DNA from: Henricia sp. BOLD:AAB3569
Lineage: Eukaryota; Echinodermata; Asteroidea; Spinulosida; Echinasteridae
Length of the DNA stretch: 64,000 nucleotides
Assembly: GCA_037783545.1 (NCBI GenBank)
Contig: JBBELK010000369.1
Location: 310,001-374,000 of the forward strand
Reading direction: 5' to 3'
The notes beneath the pieces are model-generated. The model was given only the letters and a program-made list of their open reading frames with translations. It was not told where the DNA came from and ran no database searches. The position numbers and the translations under genes were made by a program. Position 1 is the first letter of the stretch. Each line of letters opens with the position of its first letter. Of this stretch, positions 35,501-43,592 are shown piece after piece.

Positions 35501-38007
35501 TGATGGAAAGAGTCTTATTGGAACCAACATCGGAGTACGGAGTCAGGGAACTCAACGCGCTGGAGGCCAATGGAAAAAGGTATCGCCCATATTTGGATTT
35601 GCTTCGTTGTATTTGTAGAAGCTATAAGGGGCCATCCAAAGTTGTCAACATTTTCACGGAACTACAAAGCATAGGAAAGGGGGGTTCAAGGGCCGCGCAC
35701 GACTTTACATGCCTTAACTGCAGGGCCAAACTTTGCTTAAGATAGTGACGTAACAATAGCCGTTTCCAAGCGTGGTCATGCTTAAAAACTCCGCGGTCAT
35801 GAAATAGGGCCTAGCGCTTAACTCGTCTGCTATAGTAAGCACGCCTTTTCAGCTAATACTGAAATTGGTTCCTGGTCTTAACTTTCGGCCAATCAAATTT
35901 GCCTTTTTAAAAAAATTGTATTTTTGGCCTAAAATAATCCTGGCGTAAACTGGCTAAAATGATTGTACCCCCAGAAGTCCTGACAGAGTTGCATTTTTTG
36001 TTTGATTTTGCCGTTTTTGACACAGAAGTTCCGAGACAACCTTTGGTAGTTTCAACTACTTAAATCCCATGGACACCAGGCAATACCTATACTGTCTGAA
36101 GGCCAAACCCTTGCCTGGTACAGACAAACCAGCCGTCATCAAAGGTGTGTCGAATATCGGCAAGTTGGATATAGTCTGGAAGACGGGCATGGGGGAGAAA
36201 GGCCGGTTACAGACCAGCCAGCTACAGAGAATGGTAATGTATTTCGGGTTACGTTCGAGCGTGTACTAAAGGTAGTATACTGGTTTGGTAAACTGTTAAA
36301 ATTGGCATGATTTCCACTGGTAATTGAAAGCATAGGTCGAGAAAATACTTTGTATAAATTTCAGCCACATAGATGCAGTAATACTTCATAATAATTCAGA
36401 ATTGTTTTTAGAGGGTAATTACCAAACAAGTAGACTACTTTTAACACTGGTCAACCATGCGTTCATTCTGTGGGTAGTCTCCGTACATATAATCATGGAC
36501 AAAGTTGTTTAATATGACGGAGTCGACCATTTATGGCAGTTTTCCCCCCTTCTCCATATTTATGTTTCATAGGCCCCAGGTTACGGTGACGTCAAACTAA
36601 ATGTGACGGGGGTACCAGACTCAATCGTGATAGAGAAGCCATTCCAGATCAAGTGTAGAATCACTAGTTGCTGGTAAGTACAGCTCGTTTGGGATTGTTC
36701 GATCTTCGTTAAGTCAGATGTGAAAGCACACTTCTTTAACTTGCGATGATTAACTAATCTTCGTCGAACGAAGCAATTTTTTCTAGTGAGAACGAAGTCT
36801 AAGTCTCCTTTCTTTATGCGTCTATCAGTGAACGTACAATGGACCTGAAGCTTGTTCTAAACAACACTGGAAATGGCTTGCTGTGGCTGGGAGTGTCTGG
36901 GAGGCAGTTAGGCAAGCTAGGACCTGGTGCTTGTATGGATATTGAGCTGGATCTACTATCTACTGTCCCTGGATTACAGGTACATGACAATGTAACCTAA
37001 GTCCTGGGCCCAATTTCATAGAGCTGTTTAACAGCCCATTTTCCGTTAACCGAGCATCAGGCCATTTCATAGACATCGTCAACGGTAAGCAACTGAAAAC
37101 CTGCCTTAACCGCAGAGCCAAATTTTGCTTAAGATAGTGACGCAACAATGGCGGTTTCCAAGCGCACGCATGCTTAAGCACACTGCGGCCGTGAAATAGC
37201 CTTAACATTAGCACAACTTTTCTGCTACAGTAAGAACATGTTTTCAGCTAGCGCTTAACCAGCTCTATGAAATTGGGCTCAGGTTTACACCCAATAATTT
37301 TTTTTACAATCTTTGACATCGACTTGTCACTATAACGCCACTAAAAGTTACAGGAGCGTGACCAGATTTTGTTCAAAAAAATGAATTTCGTTCTAACCTA
37401 ATAATCGTATAAAATACCTCCCCAAAATACTATCCATGGGAACAAAACATGTAATTTGCAATCTCCAAGTTAGATGTGGAAGCAAAAAGGTTGGACAGCT
37501 TTATGGAATGGATAAGTTAGCTTACAAAACATCGGTGGTTTTTTGATGATATCCTTGAAAATATACGTATTGATCGATGAGAGCGTGACATTTCAGAATG
37601 GTAATGAGAAAAATGTGGCAGATGACATGGTATAAAAATCTGAACACCCTTTGGAAAAATTTGGGCTCAAAAAATGTGATCTGTAAAAGAAATTTACTGT
37701 CATGACGACTTTACTTGAACTGACTTGGCCAACGTGCCTGACTAGACTTGACCCGCATTGACCCGACTTAACTAACATACTTGACTTGATTTGAGACTCG
37801 ATGGTAATTTGACTTGACACGACTTGGGACACAATGGCAGTTTGACTTGAGTTGGGACTCATTTACATAATATTCAAATATTATTTCTCCCTTTGTCAAC
37901 AGAGTGTATCTGGGCTACGGCTGACTGACACCTACCTGAAGAGAACATATGAGCATGACGATGTGGCACAGATATTTGTATATTCAGAGCACTTGGTTGG
38001 TGCATGA
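26506..38007 (+). CDS. TRAPPC13: Trafficking protein particle complex subunit 13
   Basis: A subunit of the metazoan TRAPP tethering complex (TRAPPIII, Rab activation and autophagy/Golgi traffic; family knowledge, DUF974 family). Coding exons are 26506-26554, 27723-27791, 29405-29504, 30570-30785, 32053-32125, 32771-32815, 35446-35579, 36026-36233, 36573-36673, 36829-36979 and 37903-38007. They total 1251 nt, i.e. 416 aa plus TGA, against 417 aa in human. The phases join without a break. Conserved blocks are [17 protein letters not shown] at the N-terminus, [83 protein letters not shown] and [20 protein letters not shown]. There is no signal peptide, membrane segment or catalytic motif. The exon 4 donor is the weaker GTCAGT. 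A 9-nt candidate microexon at 34616-34624 could add three residues. A hAT-like element sits exactly at the exon 2 donor. Confidence 0.95.
26753..27000. repeat. GGCCAATTTCATGG-family MITE (TRAPPC13 intron 1)
   Basis: GGGGCCAATTTCATGGCGTT at the left and AACGCCATGAAATTGGCCCC at the right are exact inverse copies. The inner stem pairs TGCTTAGCACGAAAATTTGC with the inverse words near 26960. About 248 bp. Confidence 0.85.
27345..27440. repeat. CACCTCCGGG decamer tandem repeat
   Basis: ACCTCCGGGC is repeated about four times without change and then decays to CACCTCATGG, CACCTAGCTCCTGG and CACCTCCTGG. Related CGGAGGT words occur in inverse just upstream (27256-27280), giving a small hairpin potential. 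Confidence 0.75.
27535..27625 (+). repeat. SINE head fragment
   Basis: GTGATCTCTGGGAGGGGTGG, TTATCTCATTGAAGGGTTTA and TAAGCTCATGTGATAGC match, in inverse, the sequence at 2010-2095. No tRNA-like body follows, so the copy is truncated. It ends about 100 bp before TRAPPC13 exon 2. Confidence 0.65.
27797..28904. mobile_element. hAT-like element, 1108 bp, inserted at the exon 2 splice donor
   Basis: The ends CAGTGTTCGACTTAGA and TCTAAGTCGAACCCTG are inverse copies at 15 of 16 positions. Both sides carry the 8-bp target duplication CAGGTAAG (27789-27796 and 28905-28912). The duplication is the 5' splice site of TRAPPC13 exon 2. Sub-terminal GTGCATGTA words are iterated at both ends, as in hAT transposase-binding regions. 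No transposase frame exists inside (longest open frames are about 90 codons and unlike any known protein), so it is non-autonomous. Confidence 0.9.
28990..29349. repeat. Foldback element rich in AGTTGC words
   Basis: AGTAAAGCCTAGAGTACATT at the left mirrors GATGTATGCTAGGCTTTACT at the right. The interior is a dense series of GCAACT and AGTTGC words (AACTGGAAGCAACTGTTGCT, AACTAGTTGCAAGT), which can pair in many registers. Lies in TRAPPC13 intron 2, 55 bp before exon 3. Confidence 0.75.
30125..30312. repeat. 16-bp minisatellite (GGGCGAARTGGCACTT)
   Basis: On the right side three head-to-tail units read GGGCGAAGTGGCACTT, GGGCGAAATGGCACTT and GGGCGAAATGGTTTTG. The left side carries the same word in inverse (CCACTTCGCCCTGAACCATT). 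The overlapping open frames on the minus strand are repeat artefacts. TRAPPC13 intron 3. Confidence 0.75.
30836..31765 (-). repeat. Tandem array of 12 tRNA-like half-units (about 78 bp each)
   Basis: Each unit, read on the minus strand, contains TGCCTCATAGCTCAGCTGGT then AGAGCATCTGC, i.e. the acceptor, D arm and box A of a tRNA-like sequence, followed by an AAACCTGAGGGAGTATACCA spacer. Box B is absent from all 12 units. The array starts 50 bp after the TRAPPC13 exon 4 donor. Two related units, with box B, form the head-to-head structure at 38813-39119. Minus-strand open frames here are repeat artefacts. Confidence 0.9.
31830..31970. repeat. CATGGCCGCC MITE copy
   Basis: GGCCATAATAGAGGGCAGTC at the left and TGTCCTCTATCATGGCCGC at the right. 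GCATGCACGAGTAGGCAC-type middle words match 23945-24100. Confidence 0.75.
32854..33267. mobile_element. hAT-like MITE with GTCCGGGCG interior
   Basis: The ends CAGTGTTCTTAACTGGTCG and CTAGTGAAGAACCCTG are inverse-related, flanked by GGACAT on both sides. The interior iterates TTGTCCGGGCG words (four times in 33150-33235). It begins 38 bp after the TRAPPC13 exon 6 donor. No coding capacity. Confidence 0.7.
33338..33745. repeat. Foldback element (AAACTCCTCAAAAAAGTTCG)
   Basis: ATAAACTCCTCAAAAAAGTT and AAGTCAAACTTGAC-type words at 33338-33400 are mirrored by TTGACTTTCCGAACTTGTTT and GAGGAGTTTAT at 33700-33745. The inner stem pairs CATTGCTATTGTCA with TGACAATAGCAGTG. About 405 bp. Confidence 0.75.
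33853..34055. repeat. GGATTCACACTGAGC-family MITE copy
   Basis: AAGGCTGGATTCGTACTGAG at the left, TTGGTGTGAATTCGCCTTT at the right. TTTTCGCGCATAAATATGAT and AAGCAAGATGCATCAAATTT correspond to the inner stem of 15395-15645. Confidence 0.7.
34165..34475. repeat. GGAGCGTG-family MITE, near full-length copy
   Basis: Word order: ATAAAATACCTCCCCAAAAT, ACTATCCATGGGAAGAAAAC, TTGGATGTGGAAGCAAAAAG, GTTGGTGTAATCACTGCACT, TTACGATATCCTTGAAAATA, GACAAATGATATGGTATCAA and ATGTGATCTG. Full copies elsewhere end in inverse GGAGCGTGACCAGATC / GATCTGGACACGCTCC. TRAPPC13 intron 6. This family has about a dozen copies in the window. Confidence 0.75.
34616..34624 (+). CDS. TRAPPC13: Candidate 9-nt microexon of TRAPPC13
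   Basis: GATTATGTA is bounded by an acceptor (CTATGTGCAG) and a consensus donor (GTAAGT). It lies between exons 6 and 7, and both flanking junctions are phase 0, so inclusion adds Asp-Tyr-Val without a frame shift. The upstream 50 bases are rich in TGC/CTG words, the context favoured by SRRM4-type neuronal microexon regulators. Vertebrate TRAPPC13 carries a few extra residues at this same point. With so short an exon, chance remains possible. Confidence 0.4.
34827..34892 (+). repeat. G-rich low-complexity tract
   Basis: Runs of five or more G are separated by T or AT (GGGGGTGGGGGTGGGGGTGT). It could fold as a G-quadruplex on the plus strand, which is the transcribed RNA sense of TRAPPC13 intron 6. 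No function known. Confidence 0.75.
35040..35205 (-). repeat. SINE fragment related to 17545-17665
   Basis: GGCTTTACATCCCTTCCGAA, GGATGGAGCAA and CGGGTACCGAATCCGCAACC are shared with the copy in calreticulin intron 3. The box B is decayed. Confidence 0.5.
37005..37275. repeat. GGCCAATTT-family MITE copy (TRAPPC13 intron 10)
   Basis: GGGCCCAATTTCATAGAGCT at the left, AGCTCTATGAAATTGGGCTC at the right. TGCTTAAGATAGTGACGCAA and GTTTTCAGCTAGCGCTTAA are shared with 35700-35870 and 6962-7250. Confidence 0.8.
37360..37690. repeat. GGAGCGTG-family MITE copy
   Basis: It begins AGGAGCGTGACCAGATTTTG and ends ATGTGATCTG, with AATACTATCCATGGGAACAA, TAGATGTGGAAGCAAAAAGG and ATATCCTTGAAAATATACG between. 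TRAPPC13 intron 10. Confidence 0.75.
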
Positions 38008-38464
38008 AAACATAGACTTTGGTGATTCCAAAATTTAAGGAATTACGATTCTATAAAACTGATTCTATACATGTGCCCAGCATGATATATAACCGGCTCC
38101 AGCAAAACCCAACACTTGTGATGAAAATTCAAAATTTAAGTTTTGGTATCAGCTTAGTGTACATACAAAAAGGTATCTTTTAAAACATGTTTGAGGAAAT
38201 TCTGATAATTTTTGGCGAAGTTATGACCATTTAAAGTATGACAGATCAGAAAAAGTGAAATGGAGCTATTGGTCTTTAAAGTTTGACAAACTAGTTGATT
38301 ATTTAATATGAGGAATTTTGAGACAGTTCAAACAACAAAACAAATCTTGAACTTGAATGTATCCCGATGTTCAAGTTGATTCTGCCAAAGTTGGTCCCAG
38401 AGGCCATTTGTTAAGGTTGTGGGCCCATATCACGTAATGGGAAATGCCGAGAAGCGTCGGGTTT

Positions 38465-38665
38465 TGCCAGAGTTGGTCACATATGTGACAAAGGGACTTC
38501 CCCCTAACGCCCCTATACCTCAACACACTCTTCCCTTTTGTTAACGCACCAACACCCCACTAAAACCTGAAAGGAATTCCTTTAAAATTCCTTGGATGTT
38601 TGAGACACAATGGGGGAACAATGGTAGGGGGAGGTACCCTCTGTCGCATATCGTGCTGCATAGGA
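38465..38665. repeat. ATGTGGCAAAGGG MITE copy
   Basis: CATATGTGACAAAGGGACTT at the left, CTCTGTCGCATATCGTGCTG at the right. The uninterrupted middle CGCCCCTATACCTCAACAC shows the target site used by the insertion at 43109. Confidence 0.75.
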
Positions 38666-38812
38666 TTTTGAAAACAAACGTTGGAACTAAAATTAGGAAG
38701 AATTCTCGGAATTTAGCAGTGTTCCCAATTTCAAGTAGATTGTAATTGACTCCAGATATTCGCCCAAGCTTAGTGGTCAGTTGTGATATCACCTTTGAAC
38801 AACCAAACTTGT

Positions 38813-39119
38813 GATGAGAGAAAAATCGTAAGGGCCTTTACGGGATTCGAACCCGAGACCTCTGACTCACCGTGCAGACGCTCTACCGGCTGATGAGCGA
38901 TAAGGCACAGTGGTAGACTCTCTCGGGTTTTCCCCTAAGACCTCTGACACACCAGGCAGATGCTCTACCAGCTAAGCTATGAGGTGCAGTGGTATACTCC
39001 CTCAGGTTTCCACAGGGAAAACCTGAGGGAGTATACTACTGTGCCCTATAGCTCAGCTGGTGAGTCAGGGGTCTTGGGTTCGAATCCTGATAAGGCCCTT
39101 ACGATTTTTCTCTCATACT
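38813..39119. repeat. Two tRNA-like SINE ends in inverted orientation
   Basis: The left arm on the minus strand has box B (GGGTTCGAATCCC as inverse of GGGATTCGAACCC) and box A words. The right arm on the plus strand has GCCCTATAGCTCAGCTGGTG and GGGTTCGAATCCTGATAAGG. Outer ends AGAGAAAAATCGTAAGGGCC and GGCCCTTACGATTTTTCTCT are exact inverse copies. The middle repeats the unit of the 30836-31765 array. Confidence 0.8.
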
Positions 39120-39757
39120 ATCTTTGAACTGTTAACCACCGGTGAACTGTTTTGTCACAAGCAAAGTCCAGCCGAAAATGAAAAGTAGAATGTGTTTTGC
39201 TGTTGAAAACACAAGGAGCAAGTTCGATTCATGACTAGAGTTGACCACTGGTCAAACGTCATCCTGGCAACATACATGCGGATTAACGTGAAAGCGTGAA
39301 TGCCTTTGGTTAGTCAACTGGTTCCGTGCAAAACACTGCATCAACTCAATACCTGATGGGAACAGTGACCAGCGCGACCGTACCCTGTGGGCTGGTTCCA
39401 AATGGTCGACCAGACACAACTAACCATCGTTAACTAAACTGCATTCGGTTGCAAATAGTCAAACTATAGTTAACTATAGTCGTTAATCGAAGTTTTCCTT
39501 CCCAGTTTGCCCTTTCCTGGGAATATGCTATTCTTTAAAGGTGGACATCCCTGAAATTTTTCCACTTTAAATTAATTAAAATAGCATTGCCATCATTAAT
39601 AAAATCAATATAAATTTAACTAGAAATGTTAAAAACAAGAAACAGGATGTATAATTTAACAATTACACAAATAAAGTGAGTCTCCGTGAAGCTGATCTGT
39701 GTGCAACTTTGAGTCCATTCTCTTTGATGTGCTTGACTTAATTGGCAGATATCCTGC

Positions 39758-40070
39758 ATTAAAGGAGGAGACCCGATTTTAAAAAGAAAAATTGGTTTTG
39801 TTCTAACCTAACAATCACATAAAATAACTGCCCAAAATACTACCTATAGGAAGAAAACAGGAAATTTGCAATCTCCAATTTGGATGTAGAACAAAAAAAG
39901 TTGGTGTAATCACGGTACTGCCTTATGTAACCGGATGAATAAACGTAGGTGGATTTTTGACGATATCCCTGGAAATATACGGATGATATGACAAATGATA
40001 TGGTATCAAAATCTCAACACTCATGGGAAAAATAGAGGCATCAAAAATGTGATCTGGTCATCTCCTTTAT
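39758..40070. repeat. GGAGCGTG-family MITE copy, adjoining the 5.1-kb element
   Basis: It begins AAAGGAGGAGACCCGATTTT and ends ATGTGATCTGGTCATCTCCT, with CCTAACAATCACATAAAATA and TTGGATGTAGAACAAAAAAA inside. The large element begins 7 bp further on, so the large element may have inserted in or beside this MITE. Confidence 0.75.
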
Positions 40071-42399
40071 TTCACTTAGTCTGGGAGCCCAGACCAATTT
40101 GTTCATCATCACGAGTACAAAAGGTCTGAGGCGTGGAATCAATAGGTGGGGCAAGTGTGACCTCCAAATGGCATTTCTTAAGTTGCAGATCCTGTACCTA
40201 AGGGAGGGGGGAGGCCCCCTTTTGACCCCAAAATCACTTTTATAAACGTTTTCGAGTACATCGATCAAACCTTTACCAAACTATCCTCTGGTAAACCCTA
40301 ATTAATGATCGGCATTTCTTAAGTTGCAAATCCTGTACTTAGTATGCTTAAGAAAGCCCTTGATTAGCAGTAATTAGCGGTTTAATTATCATATCGAGTA
40401 CATCAACCAAACCAACGGTAATAAATTCTCTGGGGTTTCCTCAGTAATGAATGACCTTTCTTAAGTGTCAAATCCTGTACCAAATCCCCTTAAGAAAAGG
40501 TCAAAGGTCATTCATTTGCAGTACACACAACAGCCGTCGGCAAAAAGCCCATTTGTTTTGAACGGGTAGCGCTATGAGCAAACGACTGTTTTGTGTTTCA
40601 TCCGCGGTTTAATCTCCGCTCGTTTTATGCGGACTCAGGCGAAGTTATCTGGCACTGGGATGGTTGAAATAATTCAGCAAAGTACACTGGCCAAAGAAAG
40701 ACGTTCTTAGTTCAGCTTCTGTGGCGATTTCGCTCGGGAAAATGTCAGTACCAGGTGAGACTGTATTTTTTAACGCAACCAGTCAAAGGAAAGATTCCGT
40801 CTCCGCTATGGGTTCCGTAGACACATCGCTTTGATGAATTTACCAGATTCTGTTTAGTGCACGTGTAATCAAATTCAAAATTTACAATTGCAATATTTGT
40901 CACCGTCAAAAGCCGCCGATTACATTATGGAGTGCCGAAGTGTGAGGTGTTGCCACGGTAATTGGCTCCAAACATCATGGCTGTCAGATAAAACACCATT
41001 CAAAAGCACAGGGAAACGGTTCAGTGATATTTAGCGTATACCAATTCCCAGCATTGCCTTGAGTGACGTATTTTCCTCGGTATCGCTCAAATGCATCGCA
41101 AAGGCGACTTTATCACAGGTCAGCAAACAATTAAACGGCTAAAGCTGCATGTTTCTTCCTTTTTGTCAAATACGTTGTATTAGAGCTAAGCTGTTTCCCC
41201 TATGAAACGGTCTTAGATGCCCACCGTGCATCCTCAGTCGTTCCGATGTCCGCTTATGCTTTTATGGTAACACTCCTTATGCGAAATCTGTAGTGTTCTG
41301 CACAAGACGTGATGTGTATCACCACATGTGCTCACCGAAACATGTGCACACCAAGACATGGTGGCTTATGTTTAAAAATTTAAAAATGGGCACCCGTCAA
41401 TTCGTGACAGTATGGATTTTATTTTTTTCAAATCTCTGTGCGGGTTTATGCATTTTCTGAAACTTTACATACGCACTTTGTTCACCATAATTAGAAACAA
41501 GTTTAGTTGCCAAAAAAATGCCACAAATGGCTGTCTCCGTGCACCGTGCAAGTCATAACATATTAAAATACATGCTGTACGTCCTTTATTAATGAATCAA
41601 AATTTTAATTATTTCAGAGAAATACTACTAAAGATGTAAGGGCAAAAACAACCTTACTTAACACTACTAAAGATGTTCAAAGCAATGGTAACAAACACGA
41701 CATCATAATTAGTTATAGCTGTAAGTACTTTTTGGTGTCTAATAAAAGTGCGATTATACATTTGCATAGATGGGATACTTTAAAAAGCCATACTGATTAT
41801 GACCATAACATTTTATTGAGTTACAATGGCCCTTTATAATTCTATAATGACCTCAGTCTGATTTATTCGATAAGTGCGCCATGAGCATCTTTTTTGATGG
41901 ATACCGGCGCATTATAAATGTTCATTATTATTTATTATTAAGTCATTCATCATTCAGGACACCATTTAACTCTTTTTGGTTTGATTGTCGATTGTAAGAC
42001 AGTTGTGATTTTGATAAGAATTTCATTTGATTATGGAATTATTGGGGATTGGGTAGTCTTGGGGTACCAAACGACAGAGTTAGGGAGGAAAGCACATATG
42101 TAAACAAATGGTGATGTCATTATGTTTCATGGTCCATTAATTTGGGATTAAAAATCCTGTGTTCACGTCTGGAAAGCCAAAAGGCGAGGAAAACCGTACT
42201 TGCACCAACCCGACCGGCGTCAGTGATCGAGTGATGACGTTCTGCTGTGTGATGGGCATTTTTTTAAACTATGGACCCGGCCACCATTGTTACGTCAGTT
42301 GTCAGGGTAATTGGGTCTAAACAGTATTAAAGTAATATCGCGCGTCATTGTTTGTTGCTAAGGTTACTAGGTCAACACTAAACAAAATCTGGACTTCTT

Positions 42400-42995
42400 C
42401 CATGGGCTAACTTAAAGGGCTGTGACATCCAAAATAACTTTGTGCCTAAGCTTTGCTTCATAATGATGGAATACTTGTTCAGCAAGACATACTATTGTTC
42501 GTTTGGATGTAAAATCAATAAAAGGTGGCCTTTTGCAACTTTGAAGATTTCATTGCAATAAATCACAGACAGAGGGCGCTGTTTTGAGTGCATCACATAA
42601 GGAAGACAGAAGGGAAAAGTTAAGAAAAAACATAAGACTTCAAGTTGGACTTGTGGCAAATTGCTGCAGTTTCTACCCCCAGTTTTATCATGGCTTACAG
42701 CAGGCAACATGTAAATCAAACTCAAACAGCCATGGATTACAAAAGTTTCAGGAAAATTGAGAAAAAAGTGGAATCGTTTGTGCACAATTGTATGTGATTT
42801 TCCTGTCTGTGCCTCTTGTGACATAGTGACCTTGGTCATGAATATGCATATTTGCATTAGCAAAAAAACTAAAAACCTTCGTTTTAACCCCCAAAGCAAG
42901 CTCCAAATAGGATTTTTATGACTTTAACTGAGTAGAGTGGTTTTAAAGCATAGATTTCATTGATAAAAATCCTAAATAAGGGGCCCTTTAATGGG
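42400..42995. repeat. Roughly 590-bp repeat, related to 10120-10690
   Basis: AGGGCTGTGACATCC at the left, AAGGGGCCCTTTAA at the right. Shared words include ACCTTCGTTTTAACCCCCAA, CATAGATTTCATTGATAAAA and GAGGGCGCTGTTTTG. It is the block nested in the MITE at 10096-10812. A minus-strand open frame of 135 codons (42492-42899) has a diverged counterpart at 10324-10629. Confidence 0.75.
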
Positions 42996-43075
42996 TTGAT
43001 TCACACGGAATTTTTTCCCCGTAGATTTTACGAGCGTCGCTTTCAGGGAAAAGGTCGAGGGAAAATAAATCCAGC

Positions 43076-43345
43076 ACGATGTGACAAAGGGATTGCCCCA
43101 CGTCCTCCTATAAACCGTATCGAATAGCCGAATTTCGTGGGGCAGTTTCTTTGTTCCTTGAGGACATGCATGGTTGCACATATTGTGCTTCCATTGTTGA
43201 ACGGTTAAAGTAACGAAAGGTGCCCCACGAAATAGCGGCTATTCGATACGGTCTATATCTCAACACGCTCTTTCCTTTTGTTAACGCTTTAAATCCTTGA
43301 ATATTTCAAAGACAATAGGGGAAATCACAATGGTGGGTGGGGGTG
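43076..43345. repeat. ATGTGGCAAAGGG MITE interrupted by a CCGTATCGAATAG MITE
   Basis: Outer words CAGCACGATGTGACAAAGGG and ATATACACTCTGC enclose the insert 43109-43257. That insert ends in AAACCGTATCGAATAGCC and GGCTATTCGATACGGTCTA. The flanking TATA words and the uninterrupted CCCCTATACCTCAAC at 38515 show a TA- or TATA-targeted insertion. Confidence 0.8.
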
Positions 43346-43429
43346 GGTATATACACTCTGCATAATGAAGGGCCGGTGGATTCACACTGTCGAGGAAAAA
43401 CGCCAACGCGAAGTGGCTTGAGCACTGCA

Positions 43430-43592
43430 GCCGATTTCACAAAACTTATACGCAGTTGCGTAAGCCCACTTGCACAACATTTTATTGCGTAAGTTGCGCA
43501 ACATTCTTCCGAAGATAACACACAAGCTATGGGGCTTGCGCCATTTGTCAAAAGTGCGCAAGTTGCGCAGTGTTTCGTGAAATCGACTGCAG
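43430..43592. repeat. GCAGCCGATTTCAC MITE, compact copy
   Basis: CTGCAGCCGATTTCACAAAA at the left and GTTTCGTGAAATCGACTGCAG at the right are inverse copies. GCGTAAGTTGCGCAAC in the middle links it to 8562-9162. Confidence 0.8.

Noticed and set aside
42492-42899. 135-codon minus-strand ORF with a related 101-codon ORF at 10324-10629
   Set aside because: The two frames are similar because the underlying repeat is shared. Differences fall at all codon positions and many change the residue, so there is no sign of selection for a protein.
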